Source: Bolinopsis microptera
Lineage: Eukaryota > Ctenophora > Tentaculata > Lobata > Bolinopsidae
DNA: 62,000 nt
Reading direction: 5' to 3'
NCBI RefSeq assembly: GCF_026151205.1
Contig: NC_087082.1
Span: 8,316,901-8,378,900 of the forward strand
Shown here: piece after piece, positions 1 to 12,800 of the stretch
Position numbering within the stretch: position 1 is the first letter of the stretch
Layout of the letters: each line of letters starts with the position of its first letter
Notes under the pieces: model-generated
What the model was told of the DNA's origin: nothing
The model's input: the letters and a program-made list of their open reading frames with translations, nothing else
The model's database searches: none
Program-made: the position numbers and the translations under genes

Positions 1-187
1 TCGACGTGAAAAAAATATTTGGGGTACCATTGTTGCTTTAGGGGGCAGCAAAAAGGTGTAGTGGGCGGCAAAAAAAGTACCCAACCTTATTTTTTTTTTT
101 TTTTAGGGACACAAAATTTTAGGGGCGGAAAAGGGGCGGCAAATTTCAATCAGCAGGGGGGCGGCACAAAGTAACGTTACGCCACTG
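1..187. mobile_element. hAT-type MITE, partial at window edge
   Basis: The inner end of a short element finishes at 187 with ...GTTACGCCACTG and is followed by the 8 bp ACGCACGT (188-195). Its complete counterpart in the other arm is 48806-49132, where both ends and both 8 bp target duplications can be seen. It contains blocks rich in GGGGCGGCAAA and a T-run near 91-104. It has no coding capacity. Confidence 0.8.
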
Positions 188-825
188 ACGCACGTGCACA
201 CAAAAAACACACAGAAAACACACATTCTGAGATTATTGTTTAAGATACTAAATGGGGCTAGTAGTAGGCATAGTTGGGAATTTCACATGCTACAGATGGA
301 AATATATCAATTTATCACGCAATGCCCTCAAGACCCAGTATGCATAGGTAAAAATCACTTTTGATAGTTCAATTTACTTACTTTGTGCTTCATATAATCT
401 ATTGGGTCATCAGAATTGCTGACCACCAGAGTTTCTGACCACCTGGACTGCGAGGTCACTGCCTTAATTCCACTCCAATCTAATAACGAGTTTCTGCCAC
501 CAGAGGCTCATCCAAGAATAATTTAACAAACGTCATAAGCATTTCTTTAAAGTGCAGGGGATCTTCGATAGTATGCAGGTTTGGTGTAATTAAGTTCCAC
601 AATCAAAGTCCGATAATTGCAAACGAATTGTCATAGAGGGTTTGGTTGCGCTGCCTGGTGAACAACACAGGAAGAATCTAAATTGAGGATTTAAGACTCC
701 CTTTTATTACAATTTGGATCATGTTTTCATGTTTTCTTGACATGTATCTCATTCATACTGTCAAATAATACAAGGATTATGCTTTATTTTATTAATACTA
801 TTAGGTAGCTGGAAATTGTTCAAAT

Positions 826-3800
826 ATGAGTCTTGATGTGTTATTGGAAGCCGCTGATGTTCTTGAAAAACAGAAAGTTGGTAAGTGCCACTATTTTCCT
901 AATATCATTATCAAAATATTAAGCGTTGTAAATATAAAATGTTGGGGGGGAGGGTGGGGTGCACACCATGCTCATTTTTCCACCAACTTCTGTTCAAATG
1001 GGCATTGATGGGCAAAGCCTCAAAAACAGCTTATTACTTAAGGGGGCCGCGGCCGGGGGGGGGGGGGGGGGGGTCTTCATCAAAATTTTCTCGAAATTGA
1101 TTTTATAGTTGTTTCTGATCTAAGAGGGGAGTGATATCTATCAGCTGCTTTTGGTCCCATTGAAAAATTTTGCTCCTATCCGAAATTATCACTGGCCAAA
1201 GGTCAGCGCTTATGTGTAATTGTATTGCGCGAGCGATTTTCAATCGCGCCATGAAAATCGATGAAGACCCCCCGGCCCCCTTAAGTTTTTATTAAACATC
1301 ACCGTTGTGTTTGCCGTCCTCTAATTATTGATTGAATTAAAAAGTTCCTCCTGAAAATTAAAATGACCCCTAAGAATTAATTGTGACTTAAATGAAACCA
1401 CTGCAATCTCGAGTGAAAGTGCACATGCTTTGGTTAAAAAAAATACATACTACCTTTGAGAAACATCTAACAGAACATTTTCAGCATCAATTTTGACGTC
1501 TATGCACGAGTATGACAAGAACTTCAATAATAATAAGAGCAACCATGAGGGATCAGATGATGACACCTATTCACTTCAGAGAGAGGGTGTCCACCACACC
1601 CACTACCGTGACCGGTAAGTTTTACCTCACATTCCATGACTTTCCTTCTGTTATCTTTATTTTATGTACATAATTTCTGCACTTCTTCTTTTTTTTCTCT
1701 TTTATAGGAAACAATTTTTGTTTTAACTGCTCATTGGGTGCATAGTGTAATATCTTAAACGTACCATTTTCTTATTTTGTTCATGTTATTTATGCATTAT
1801 TCTTTGCAATTTGGGTAATGTATCTTTATATCTGCTTTAAGTCGATTAATAGGGCATTTAAAATAGTTTCTAGAATTATATGGACATCTTCAACAAGACG
1901 TTGTCTCACGTTTTGAATGCCACATGCTCGAATTTTGACTGCCAAACCATGTGATAGTTATTACTCGGCCAATTTTAAACCAATTACCACAAAAATTTGT
2001 AGTTTGGTCAACAAGAATACAATAATCACTCATTCATCAATATGAAACAGCTAAATTTGTTATTTGTACACTTTATGATAAGAATATCACAGGGAAACTT
2101 GTTTATGGCTGTGTAAAATCGAATTTACATGATTTGAGAGAGTTATCGTGATAGATGTGACCATCAAACCTTTCTGAAGCATGTGGGTGTTATATGTACC
2201 GCGATTAATGGTTAAATATACGAAATATGGTACGATTATCACACATCACTTAGGGTAGGCTATAATGACAACCAGTGAGGACTATTTTGATGTTTTGAAT
2301 GCTATTCAAGGTGCTTTAGGCTGTAAAATAATGTTGTAATGATTGACATTCAATAAATGACCTGTAAATGATACAAATATCACATTAAATTCAATATTTT
2401 TCACGAATCAATGTCAATAATGTGTGAATGTTGTTTTTGAAGATCAATTCATCCAATATTATTAAACATAGTCAATAAGTAATAGGCATTTCATTAAATA
2501 AGCACTTTTCAGATACAAATATCACTTGATTAAAAAAAATTTAAAAAAATAAAAAATTATTTAAATTGAATTTGTGATATTCGTATCCTATTTTGGTTCC
2601 TAGATGTGCTGTGTAAGATGTTCAGGGAGTAATAATGTTTATTGTACATGTATCAAAAAGAATCTCGTTCTATAGACCCATATTGATACATTTATCACGA
2701 ATGTTACACTTGTAAAATTTGGTTCACAAAAAATGTGATATTTGTATCCTTCAAGTGGTTGGAACAATTTTTCATCCTTGTATCCAAACTGAGTTACCAT
2801 TTTTGTAAGTGTGAATGAAGTTTCATCTTTATTAATGAATTATGTACCCTTCAAACAGCCACCCAGAGAACTGGACCCGAAAAATAGCTATATTTCGTTG
2901 TTTTAAAATACAATGTGATAATTGTAGTACATCTAACGGGAGGTTGATTTTTGTAACATACTTTTCACTAATTCTGTTTGGAATTGCCTCTGGTACAGTT
3001 TGAGTTCAAAGAAACAGAAAAAAGAGGTCAAGGGGATTCAATAATCACATTAAAAAATGGACAATTTTGAAACGAAAATGTGTGATATTTGTATCATAAT
3101 GAGCCTAAATAACGATTTCCTTTTGTACACTGCTTCCTTAGGAGACAGGCATCATGTTACGAAATTTTCATAAAAAACTGATAACATTCGGTCTCTCCAG
3201 ACCCATTTTTATCATTATCACATCTCAGAAAATGTGATATTTGTATCATTGGACTTTGACGTGGTCTAGCTCTGTCAATTTATGTGATAGCATGATTTTG
3301 ATTTCATAGTCATAAAGCTATGAAGATTCTGCAACCAATCAATCGAGTCTATCATAGCCAATAGACTATATAAGACTCTAAAAATCAATTTAGAAAAAGT
3401 CAAAACGTGAGACAACGTCTTGTTGAAGGTGTCCATATCACCACGGTGATGGTGATATTTATAGGTCGGTTGAAGGTGAGAGTGCTGGACCGAGTAATCC
3501 TCCTATCTCCGAGGAAGCTATTAACAGATCGTCCAGGTAATTGAAGGTGTATTTTAAAATTTTGGACAAGTTTTAATTTGTTTGCGCTGTAATTTATAAA
3601 ATTGATACGGGATTTTAAAATATAATTAATAATCATCAACTCGAATAAAAAGTTAATTATCAATTCAATGCAAAAGTTTCTGACCACCTGCACGTAAGTC
3701 AGTAAACAACTTGTAAAAAAGTAATTATATTGTGCAAAAACATGGGAATTGGAAACCTAGGTCTGACCGAGTTATATTCCAACAACTTGAACCATCGCAT

Positions 3801-6800
3801 CGGCACCATGAAAATCTTCATATCATAAAAAATTAACATCTTATGATCTTATCTGAAACATCCGTAGATTAATTGTCTTGTTCCCATAGATCCTGGCTAG
3901 CTTTACACACGGAACTATTTTCAGTCCAATAAACAATAATCAGCGACGTAGACCGCAACCCAAAATGACCATGACGGGAAATTACCACCTTCTGAAAAGG
4001 TCCAGATTATCTGATTCAAATGAAACATCCAACATGAACAATAATCCAGACGCGTCTGAGGACAAGTTTAATAAGTATGTATAATGCGTGCGTAATAATT
4101 TATAATCTCAATTTTCTAGTTGAAAAGTTAAACTGAAAAAACAAACCGTCTTTCACGTTATGATAGGACAATCTCGATTCTGTTTTGTATTGAATCACAA
4201 TGATTTTTTTTAAAAATTCGGTTCGTATCACCAGTTTTTCTGAAAGACTCAGCTACAGTTGAAATGTCGGATCTTTTGGGTCCTCTGGTCGATAGGAAAC
4301 GCTGAAATTGTCATTAAACTTTATCAGCTACACTGAAGAAAACGGTGCAATTTCCCAATCGTATTCAACACTGTGCTAAGATTATTATTATATAACACCA
4401 GGTCGACACCTTCAAGCAAAGAGTTGTACACATTTGAAGTCGAAAATGAACATCCTCGAGGCTCTAGGTAAAGAATGTTGGAGCATTCTCGTAATTCTTA
4501 TGTCATGTGTTAATCCTTGGGTGCTGTTTTTTCTGCTGATCTGTTGATTCTAATTTTACAAGATGATTTGCTTCTATGTTCGCATTAATTTTTTGCTGAT
4601 TTATGGCGCTTGACAGTTGATGTTTAATTAATAAGCACGGTATAGGGCAACTTGTTGCAAAACAACGGCAAAATTGCTGAATACTTTTAATCTTTTCGCT
4701 AAAATTTCCTGAATTCCAATCTTTTAATATATTAACAGAAAACTGGATGAAATACTATTTAAAGTTGGAGGTTGAGAAAAATGTGTGGAAATTTATTCTT
4801 TGATCACACAATAGGAAGACAGTGTAATCTTAATAGTTTAAATATCTTATGCCGCGAGCTTTTATTCGTACTGCTTTTAAGTCGGATGTTGAAACTTTGA
4901 AGTTTGTAACAAATAAAAGTTGTTGTATTGGGGTAAGCATGCTCACACTTCTTATTATCATTTAGCCTGTCGTTCTTCGATCCACCAGTTCTATCTGCTC
5001 ACTATGTAAACTGACTGAATAAAATATTCTGGCACATTAAATTTTGTGAAAAATAAAGCTGCTGATACTCATTTACACCTTTCTTCGCCTATTTTTAACT
5101 ATTAAGCTACACTCAAGCATTAATAAACACCGTACATCTGGTCGCACTATATTGTACACTATTCTTTGTGTCAGATGTCCACTTTGGACGATTCAACAAC
5201 AAGATTATCACTCTGCACATAGCATGAATATTGAATATGCTTTAAAAAGCAACTTAGTTATAACACTTCTTGTAACACTGCCTGTAACACTGCCTGTAAC
5301 ACTGCCTGTAACACTGCCTGTAACACTGCCTGTATCACTGCCTGTATCACTGCCTGTAACACTGCCTGTATCACTGCCTGTAACACTGCCTGTAACACTG
5401 CCTGTATGACTGCCTGTAACACTGCCTGTAACACTGCCTGTAACACTGCCTGTATCACTGCCTGTAACACTGCCTGTAACACTGCCTGTAACACTGCCTG
5501 TAACACTGCCTGTATCACCATAAAATACAAGTTGTTACAGCCCATCCCCCTTCCACACCCCCTCCTCACGCCTCCTCCACAGGGGATCCAGCTCCCAGTC
5601 AGGAGGAGAGACTTGGCACACACGCTCCATTCACAACCAGATGGAGAAGAACCGCCGCGCACAGCTCCGTGTTTACATGAACAACCTCCGAGACGTGATA
5701 CCCTCGGGTCCCAACAGACGCAAGCTGACCACGCTTACTTTGCTGCAGAACGCACGCGCATACATTGAGGTTAGTTTATTGTCCATGTATGTCTCAGCTT
5801 TTTGAGTTTAAAAATAACCTTTTATTAGCATAATTTAATACAGTGAAACCCCAATTTACCGCGGAGTTTGGAAAAAATAAATATCCGCGGTTGATCCCAA
5901 TTCGCAGTCAATCGGGGATTCTTTAAAGCACGTGAACAATAAATGGAGTCTCAATTCTCACTTTAGTTACAGTATGTTATTTAACATTACCATTATATTA
6001 CCATTACCCAGGATCAACTTTAGAGAACTAAAAAATGCAAAATATTCTTCTCCCTCAGTCTTGCCCCAATTTGTTCGGATCTAAACATATTATCTAGAGA
6101 GCTCTTGGCGCCTCATTAACCTGAAATTCACAGTAAATCAGGGATCCATTTACATGTATTATGAACCTCGTTATACTTATTATGGATATAATAACTTTTG
6201 AGAGGGGAAAATTACTCCCAGACAGACGTTGTAAATCAAGATTTGGTTCGCATAATTAAGAAATTATGATCCTAACTGGAAAAATACAACAATTTCGAAT
6301 TTTGTCCTTAAAACTTTAAAACTCTACAAAAAATCTAGCTTTAATGATAACTGTAAACTGGTAAACTTAGCAATTCATTCTTTACCAAAACTCTCTATTC
6401 CGTATCTGTGCAAGGGTCTGTTGGGTTGATCTAATCAGGGAGACATTATGTCTGTAAAACGTTTTAAACATTTAAAGGAGCAGGGGTAAAATTAGTCTCG
6501 TCTGAAAGTCGCGGGTATTTGATTCGCCTGTAACATTTGCTGATAAGACATTGTCTATGATAATTAGGATAATTATTAGGTAATTAATGAGATAATTAAT
6601 TACAGTCGCTGAAGGAACACGAGGATGAGTATGAACATGACAAACAGAAGTTGTGGAGACGACACTTGAGACTGCGAGACTTCCTCTGCCAGCTTAACGG
6701 TTCAACAGTTCTAACAGTACCCGGTATCCCTATCACACCTGGGATTCGCAAGTTCGCAGGTTAGAGAGCGAGTTACTTAGGGGCCATCTACTAAGGACGT

Positions 6801-9800
6801 CCGGCAAATAGGGAGGGGCCATCTTTGAAAATTCGGACACACCCGGCCCGGACAGGGGGAGGGGGTGATCTGAAAATCTGCGATTTTGGCGGACGTCCTA
6901 AGTAGATGGCCCTTTAGTGGAACTGGTAACTACTTATATGGACACGTTCATAAAAAGGTGGCACTAGAGATTGATTTTTCACTGCCAAAATTGTGTGAAG
7001 CATTTTAAAATACTTGTATCTCAAGGAGTATGCTATGAAATTTAACAAAATTTTAATATGTAGTCCAAAAACATTCAAATGTCACATAATTAAGTCATTA
7101 TATAATAACATCTATAAACAAAAGAGCACCTAAAGAGGCTCAGCAAAGTGCTGGCCTATTTACGCTTACGAAGACTCATTCGTTCAATATGTCTCAAAGT
7201 AAATAAACTCCTCCATCCTACTCTATCTCTTGCTAAGTTCACTAAGTTGGTAAAATCATCTTCATTTTTCAAATAAATTTGTCTCTTAAATAGGTCCTTT
7301 TTTACAATAATATCATACAAATTAGTCCTGTGTCTACCCACTCGTCCCTTTAGTGTTTGACATCCTAGTGTAGCGAATAACAGAGACTGGTAGGCAGGCG
7401 TGTCGTTGTCACTGCGTAGAACATGACCTAGCATTGTCCACCGTGCCTTTTCCACTCTCTCGGAAAGGGGCCTGGTCTGGGTACGAGCGTAGAGGGCCTT
7501 GTTAGATATTGAGCTAGGCCAATAGATGTGTAGGATGCGCTTGAGGTGCTTCCTCTGAACAACATCTACAGACTCTAGAACATGCTGAGGTACGGCCCAG
7601 CAGCAGCAGTTGTACAGGAGCACTGATACTACTAGTGAGTCGTAGAGTTTGATCTTTCTCTTCTCAGTTATCTGACTCCTCTCTGATCCCTGGCACCACA
7701 GCTTGTCAAATGACCAGAAGGCAGAGTTAGCTTTATTTATTCTATTAGTAACATCCTGCTCTGATCCAAGCTTAGTACCAAGAAGCGTCTCGTTTCTCCA
7801 CTCCTCTTTTCCTCTTAGTTCATTACCCCACTCGTCACAGGCACCAACTTCTTCCAAATACACTCTGGTAAACTTTGTCTTTGTGTCATTGACAAAGAGA
7901 CTCCATTCACTGAGAATATTCTTGGAGATCTGAAAGATATCCTGTAACTCCTCCATATCTTCACCAATCTCCTCCACATCGTCTGAATAGCCGGACTCAA
8001 GAGGCATGTGGTTATCGGCTATCGGAGGGTTGGGTCTTGAGGGGAGGACTGCTCTTATGTGCACTACAGCTCCAGCTAGATTGAGGGTAAACAATTTACC
8101 AGCTGTGCTGTCTCCTTGGGAGGCTCCTATGTTGAAAGAGAACATCTCTGAGTCAGTAGAACACACTCTGACTACTAGAGTGGTGTTAGCCATGAGGTAT
8201 TGTACAAGCCTCAGATCGTCTCTGGAGCATCCTGCAGCTTCTAGTAGTCTGATTGTTGTACCTCTGCGGATGGTATTGAAGGCAGCTGACATGTCGATAC
8301 TCACTTTGTTCCATTCAAACTCCTTCTTCATCACTACAGATATGAGCATGCTCTGTGCCCAAACTAGGTCGGCACAGCTCCTGCCAGCTTTGTAGGCAGC
8401 TTGGAACGGTCCGGTGAAGTTGTCCACAGCTCTCTCTATTCTGCTTAGCACTATCAGTGACAGGATCTTTCTAGAAACATCCAGCAGGGTCAATGGTCGT
8501 ATCGACTTAACTGGGCCACGAGTTTTACCAGGCTTAGCCAGTGGTGTGAGGATGCCTGCTCCTATTGCTTCAATGTGAATGTTTTTCTCGAAAGACTCGT
8601 TGAACACTTTAGCTAGCTCTTCATGAAGGAGGGGGTTGTTCAGGGCTTTCATGACCTCGCCAGGAACTTTATCAATACCCACTGCTTTACCAGACTTGAG
8701 TTTACTGATGGCTCTCTCTATCTCTGCAACGGTGATGGGACTGTTAAGGCTAGATGGGGGGTCAAGGAAGGCAGGAAGGGTGGGCTCATCAGCGTCGTTG
8801 AACTCAGCTTCAAAGTACTCCTTAATAATCCTCGCTTTCTCCTCATTAGTACCTGCGATATTCCCAGCAGAGTTGTGGACGGTTAGAGCTGGTCTAACAT
8901 ATCCTTTGGCAAGTATCTTAGAGGCTCCAAAGTATCTCCGGGCGTCGTCTGTGTTGTTTATCTCTTCGACGAGTGTGTCAGCACTGCGGTTGTTGATATC
9001 TCTGAGTCTCTTTGTGATCTTACGTCTTAGCTGGTTGATGTTGGTCTTGACATGCTTCCTGTTGGTCGGGAATTTGTTCTGCATATTTGCAATCATCAGC
9101 TGCTTGCGTTCAAGTGACAGTTCAGCGATCTCAGGATCAGTACTGAAGGATTTGTGCTTTTTTGGAGGCATAGTTCCTAGCACCTCGTCAGCAGTGTTAT
9201 AGGCATCTGTTATCAGGTTGTTGAGGTCATCGTTGGGGTTGCCTGTCTTGGGTCTCATTCTTACTTTCTTCTCAAACGTACTCAGCATCTTCTTCTTAAC
9301 TCCATGATCTTGTAGTCTCTTGAGGTCAAGCTTTCTGGACGTCTTGTGCTTCTTATGGACAAGGTACTTCTGGTGGAGTGTGACGCGAGCGACTACAGGC
9401 TTGTGATCTGATTTGAGTAGGGCTCCTCCGTATGAACGAGCGTCCGTGATATTCACTTTGTAGCTAGATTTACAAAGGATGTAGTCAATCTGCTTGTAGT
9501 ATTTCACGGTCTTGTCAGGGTCACCTCGGGCTGTAGTAGTACCGTGCCATGATGTAATGTGACGAGCTGAATGTTTGAAGCTTGTGTTACAGGCATAAAA
9601 ATCCTTCTCAATCATAAAATCAAGCAAACGTTGGCCATTGCTGTTACGTTGACCGACTCCATACATACCCATATTGCGTGATAAACCAGAAAGGATGTCA
9701 CCATCTGATTTACGACCCAGACGAGAATTAAAATCCCCGGCTATAAACACATCGTAATGAGCAGGAATATTGTCAAGTGCAGAATTCAGATCAGCATAAA

Positions 9801-12800
9801 ACTCCTCTAGAATGATGTTGGAATCACCTGTACAATCAGCATCCTCTACATTTTTCATGGTGGGTCCATAAGCGTTAATGAGTCTGAAATAAGTCAATGT
9901 ACCGTTTTTTGAATTAAGTCTGAAGTTGATGAAAGCAACTCTGTTACTGACACGTCTCCAATCAACAACTGATTTTCTGAGCTGAGGGCTGATTAGAAAC
10001 CCCAAACCGTGATGATAAAAACCTTGAGGTAACTGTTCAAATAAAATAAGACTGTAGTTCATTAAGTCAATTTCAGCATAGTCCTGGCATTTAGTCTCCT
10101 GGAGAGCCACGAAATCAAAACCATACCTTTTAGCGTCCATAACAAGCTGCTCCTTTTTAAGGTCCTTTGTTAACCCATGAACGTTCCAACTAGCGATACT
10201 TAGCATAGACATCATAGCAATGATGAGTAAATTTACTGTAGTTGAGGTAGATTGAGAGTACAGGCGACGATCTTTTAAGGGACCATAGGTGTCACATGTC
10301 TCCCCCAGCGTAGGCACGGGCATCACTCCTGTGCGACCATCCTCAAGTCATTCATCTCTCTATATCTGTTAATTGTGCAGCTATGAGCCAGAAATCACAA
10401 AATATTCATTTCTTGCACCTCTAATGATGAATTTACATTCTGTGAGTGTGTCCTGCTTCTCAATGTGATTATTGAACCTTTTTGAGATAGTTGAGTGTTA
10501 AAAGTGCGAAGAGTCACCGGTTAAATGTGGAGTTACGATGCAATTATCACACAGGGCCAGGGTTAATTCTGACTAATTATTTTAGAATGATGAATGTGAT
10601 ATGAATTTCAACGGAATGATTTTAACAATGAACTCTATCGATCACAATTATAGCATGCTAACTAATATTTAGAGAATTTAGATGGTTAAAAGTGCCATAA
10701 TGATTCAAAAATCACGTAGATGAGCATGTATTGAAATGATGTTATATCAGGGGAATGTATCACTTTTTGGCTCTATATCAGGTTGGTATCTATAGTAAAT
10801 CTGCAGTAATCTGTCGTGACACTTGTTTATGGTCATGGAGAAGTTCGTTATTGGAGTAATAGTGGAATCAATAATCACAAAACACTGATTTTAAACTGAA
10901 TAAACAAGGCAAGTACTTTTACTACTCTAGCCATGATAATTTTGTCTCCATAATGTGACAAATGAATCAATCAGTAACGTATAATACTTAATTGAATTTT
11001 TGAAAAGTGATTATCGATTCATTACCTTTCCTTTCAAAGTGTCATTACAACTTGAACATTACATATGATTCAATTGTCACACTTTAAAGAAAATTACATA
11101 TTATAATTCGGTAGCTAGATTTATGTGATTTTTGAATCATTTAAGCACCCAGATCAAAAATTATCGCTCAAAGGCCTTCAATATGGTATAAGCTTAGACA
11201 TGGATTCAAAAATCACATAATAAGAATCATAGAATGGATATAAATTGTCATATCGTGCACTTAATTTAAGCCTTACTATAGTGTAATAACGAAAATGTGA
11301 CTTTTGAATCATATTAACTGGTTTTAATACTATTTAATACTATTTTGTACCCTAATAAATGATAGATAGCCAATAAAAACGTTAGATGATTCAATAATCA
11401 CTGCTAAAAATAGGCTTATTTCCAACGTTTAAGTTGTGATTATTGACTCATTTTGGCACCAATAGCAATTTCAGATAAGACATTCCATTCCTTGCATGCA
11501 TTATAGCCACCTTATCAATTTTGGTGTCTTTGTGAATAGTACTTTTCAGATTATCTAGTGTTGATTCATCTTGCATTTCTAATTGTGTGACTTTTGACTC
11601 CTTGGCACTAAAATAACGATAACTCCTGTGATATAAGGAATAGAGACTCCGTGATTTCAGAATCATGAAATTTAATCGAATTTCTAAAGGTATAGATCTA
11701 GATATATCAAACAACAAAGGGCAATGACTATTTTTAAAACGCATTTAAAAAAATCAATCTCTAGTGCCACCTTTTTTTGAACGTGTCTATATAGCTCTGG
11801 TTACTTAGTTTAACTGGTAACTACTTGTTGAAAGTTCCAGTATTTAGTAAGTCTCGGTTAGTAACGGGTTAGTAACCCAAATATTTCAAATTATTGGACC
11901 ACACAGCACACTGAGATACTGACTTACTACAGCTTGTTAATAACACTACACATCCTTATCAAACGATATTCCTCGTTAGACCACATTTAAACAACTACAC
12001 GCATTTCATTCAATTTCTGTGGAAAACCGGTCCACTAATAATATCACGACGGTCATGAAAGGGCCGCCTTTATCGTTTCAGATTCACGCCAATTAAACTT
12101 ATAAACTAATAATAATAACGTACACTCTCACAGCTATTTGGTTTTGGTTTTGGTTTATAGAGCTACACGCCACATATGTCCAGGTTCATTATAATATATA
12201 ATGTAGGACTTCTAGGCAATGTGCTTGGTTGTGGGACGCACTCAACTAGGGAAGTTGAGAGGCCTCAAATCAAGTCTCATTAAAGAGATATCAACAGAGT
12301 GTGAGCCACTGCCAGACTAACCTGTGATTAGAGTTTGCCAGGCTCTATGAGTGTGACAGAGAGTGTCTTCTTTGTCCTATCCTTTGTTCGTGATGCTGAT
12401 AACAGACTCTTGTTGTAGGTGGTGGTGACAAAAAACTCATTTGCATGATTGGGTCTAGAGATGGGTCGATTGTTAACTGTGAAGTGTGCTATAAATAAGT
12501 GATAAATATGCCACCAGTGGCAAAAGTAAGGGTAACAAAGATGTGGTTAAATAATTAAACGTACTGCTCAGTACCGTAATTATAAAACCAACTATACTTG
12601 TAAACTGTATTAAGGGCTGTGTTTTGTCGAGTGCTGCTTTGTAATGGACCCCACCCTCCATTATTGTTCTTTGTTAGCAGCAGCATTATTCTTGACAGTT
12701 GACTCATCATGTATCGAGATATTGGGTAATTTAAACAGTTAGTTTATATCTGTTCCCGCTATACAATACATCGTACTATATACATTGGCACGTGTCCAGT

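Larger units (their letters stand above)
6939..11789. mobile_element. TA-flanked DNA element with periodic motif, host of a nested LINE
   Basis: Terminal inverted repeats begin TGGACACGTTCATAAAAAGG at 6939 and, reading inward from 11789, TAGACACGTTC, followed on both sides by the GGTGGCACTAGAGATTGATT block. Both ends are flanked by TA. Without the LINE at 7100-10344 it is about 1.6 kb. From 10460 to 11600 it carries more than a dozen copies of a motif close to GATTCAAAAATCACA in both orientations, spaced about 50-110 bp. It encodes no transposase. It is present in both arms, so it predates their separation. It shares the terminal TGGACAC, the TA target and the motif layout with 1881-3435 but is a different family. 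Confidence 0.85.

Noticed and set aside
3400-3693. 97-residue minus-strand frame across MXD exon 3
   Set aside because: It overlaps a real plus-strand exon and runs into the transposon end. In the other arm it stops where the transposon is absent.
5152-5768. Open frames with repeated TLPVTLPV, TACNTACN and AVLQAVLQ peptides
   Set aside because: They are translations of the 12 bp minisatellite. The unit is a multiple of three, so several frames stay open. The true coding exon (5583-5769) is in a different frame.
7703-9202. Several plus-strand frames within 7156-10326
   Set aside because: Shadows of the minus-strand LINE ORF, without protein motifs.
12473-12661. Frame MEGGVHYKAALDKTQPL, kept in both arms
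   Set aside because: Conservation between recent copies is not evidence of coding, and no splice context or domain supports it.
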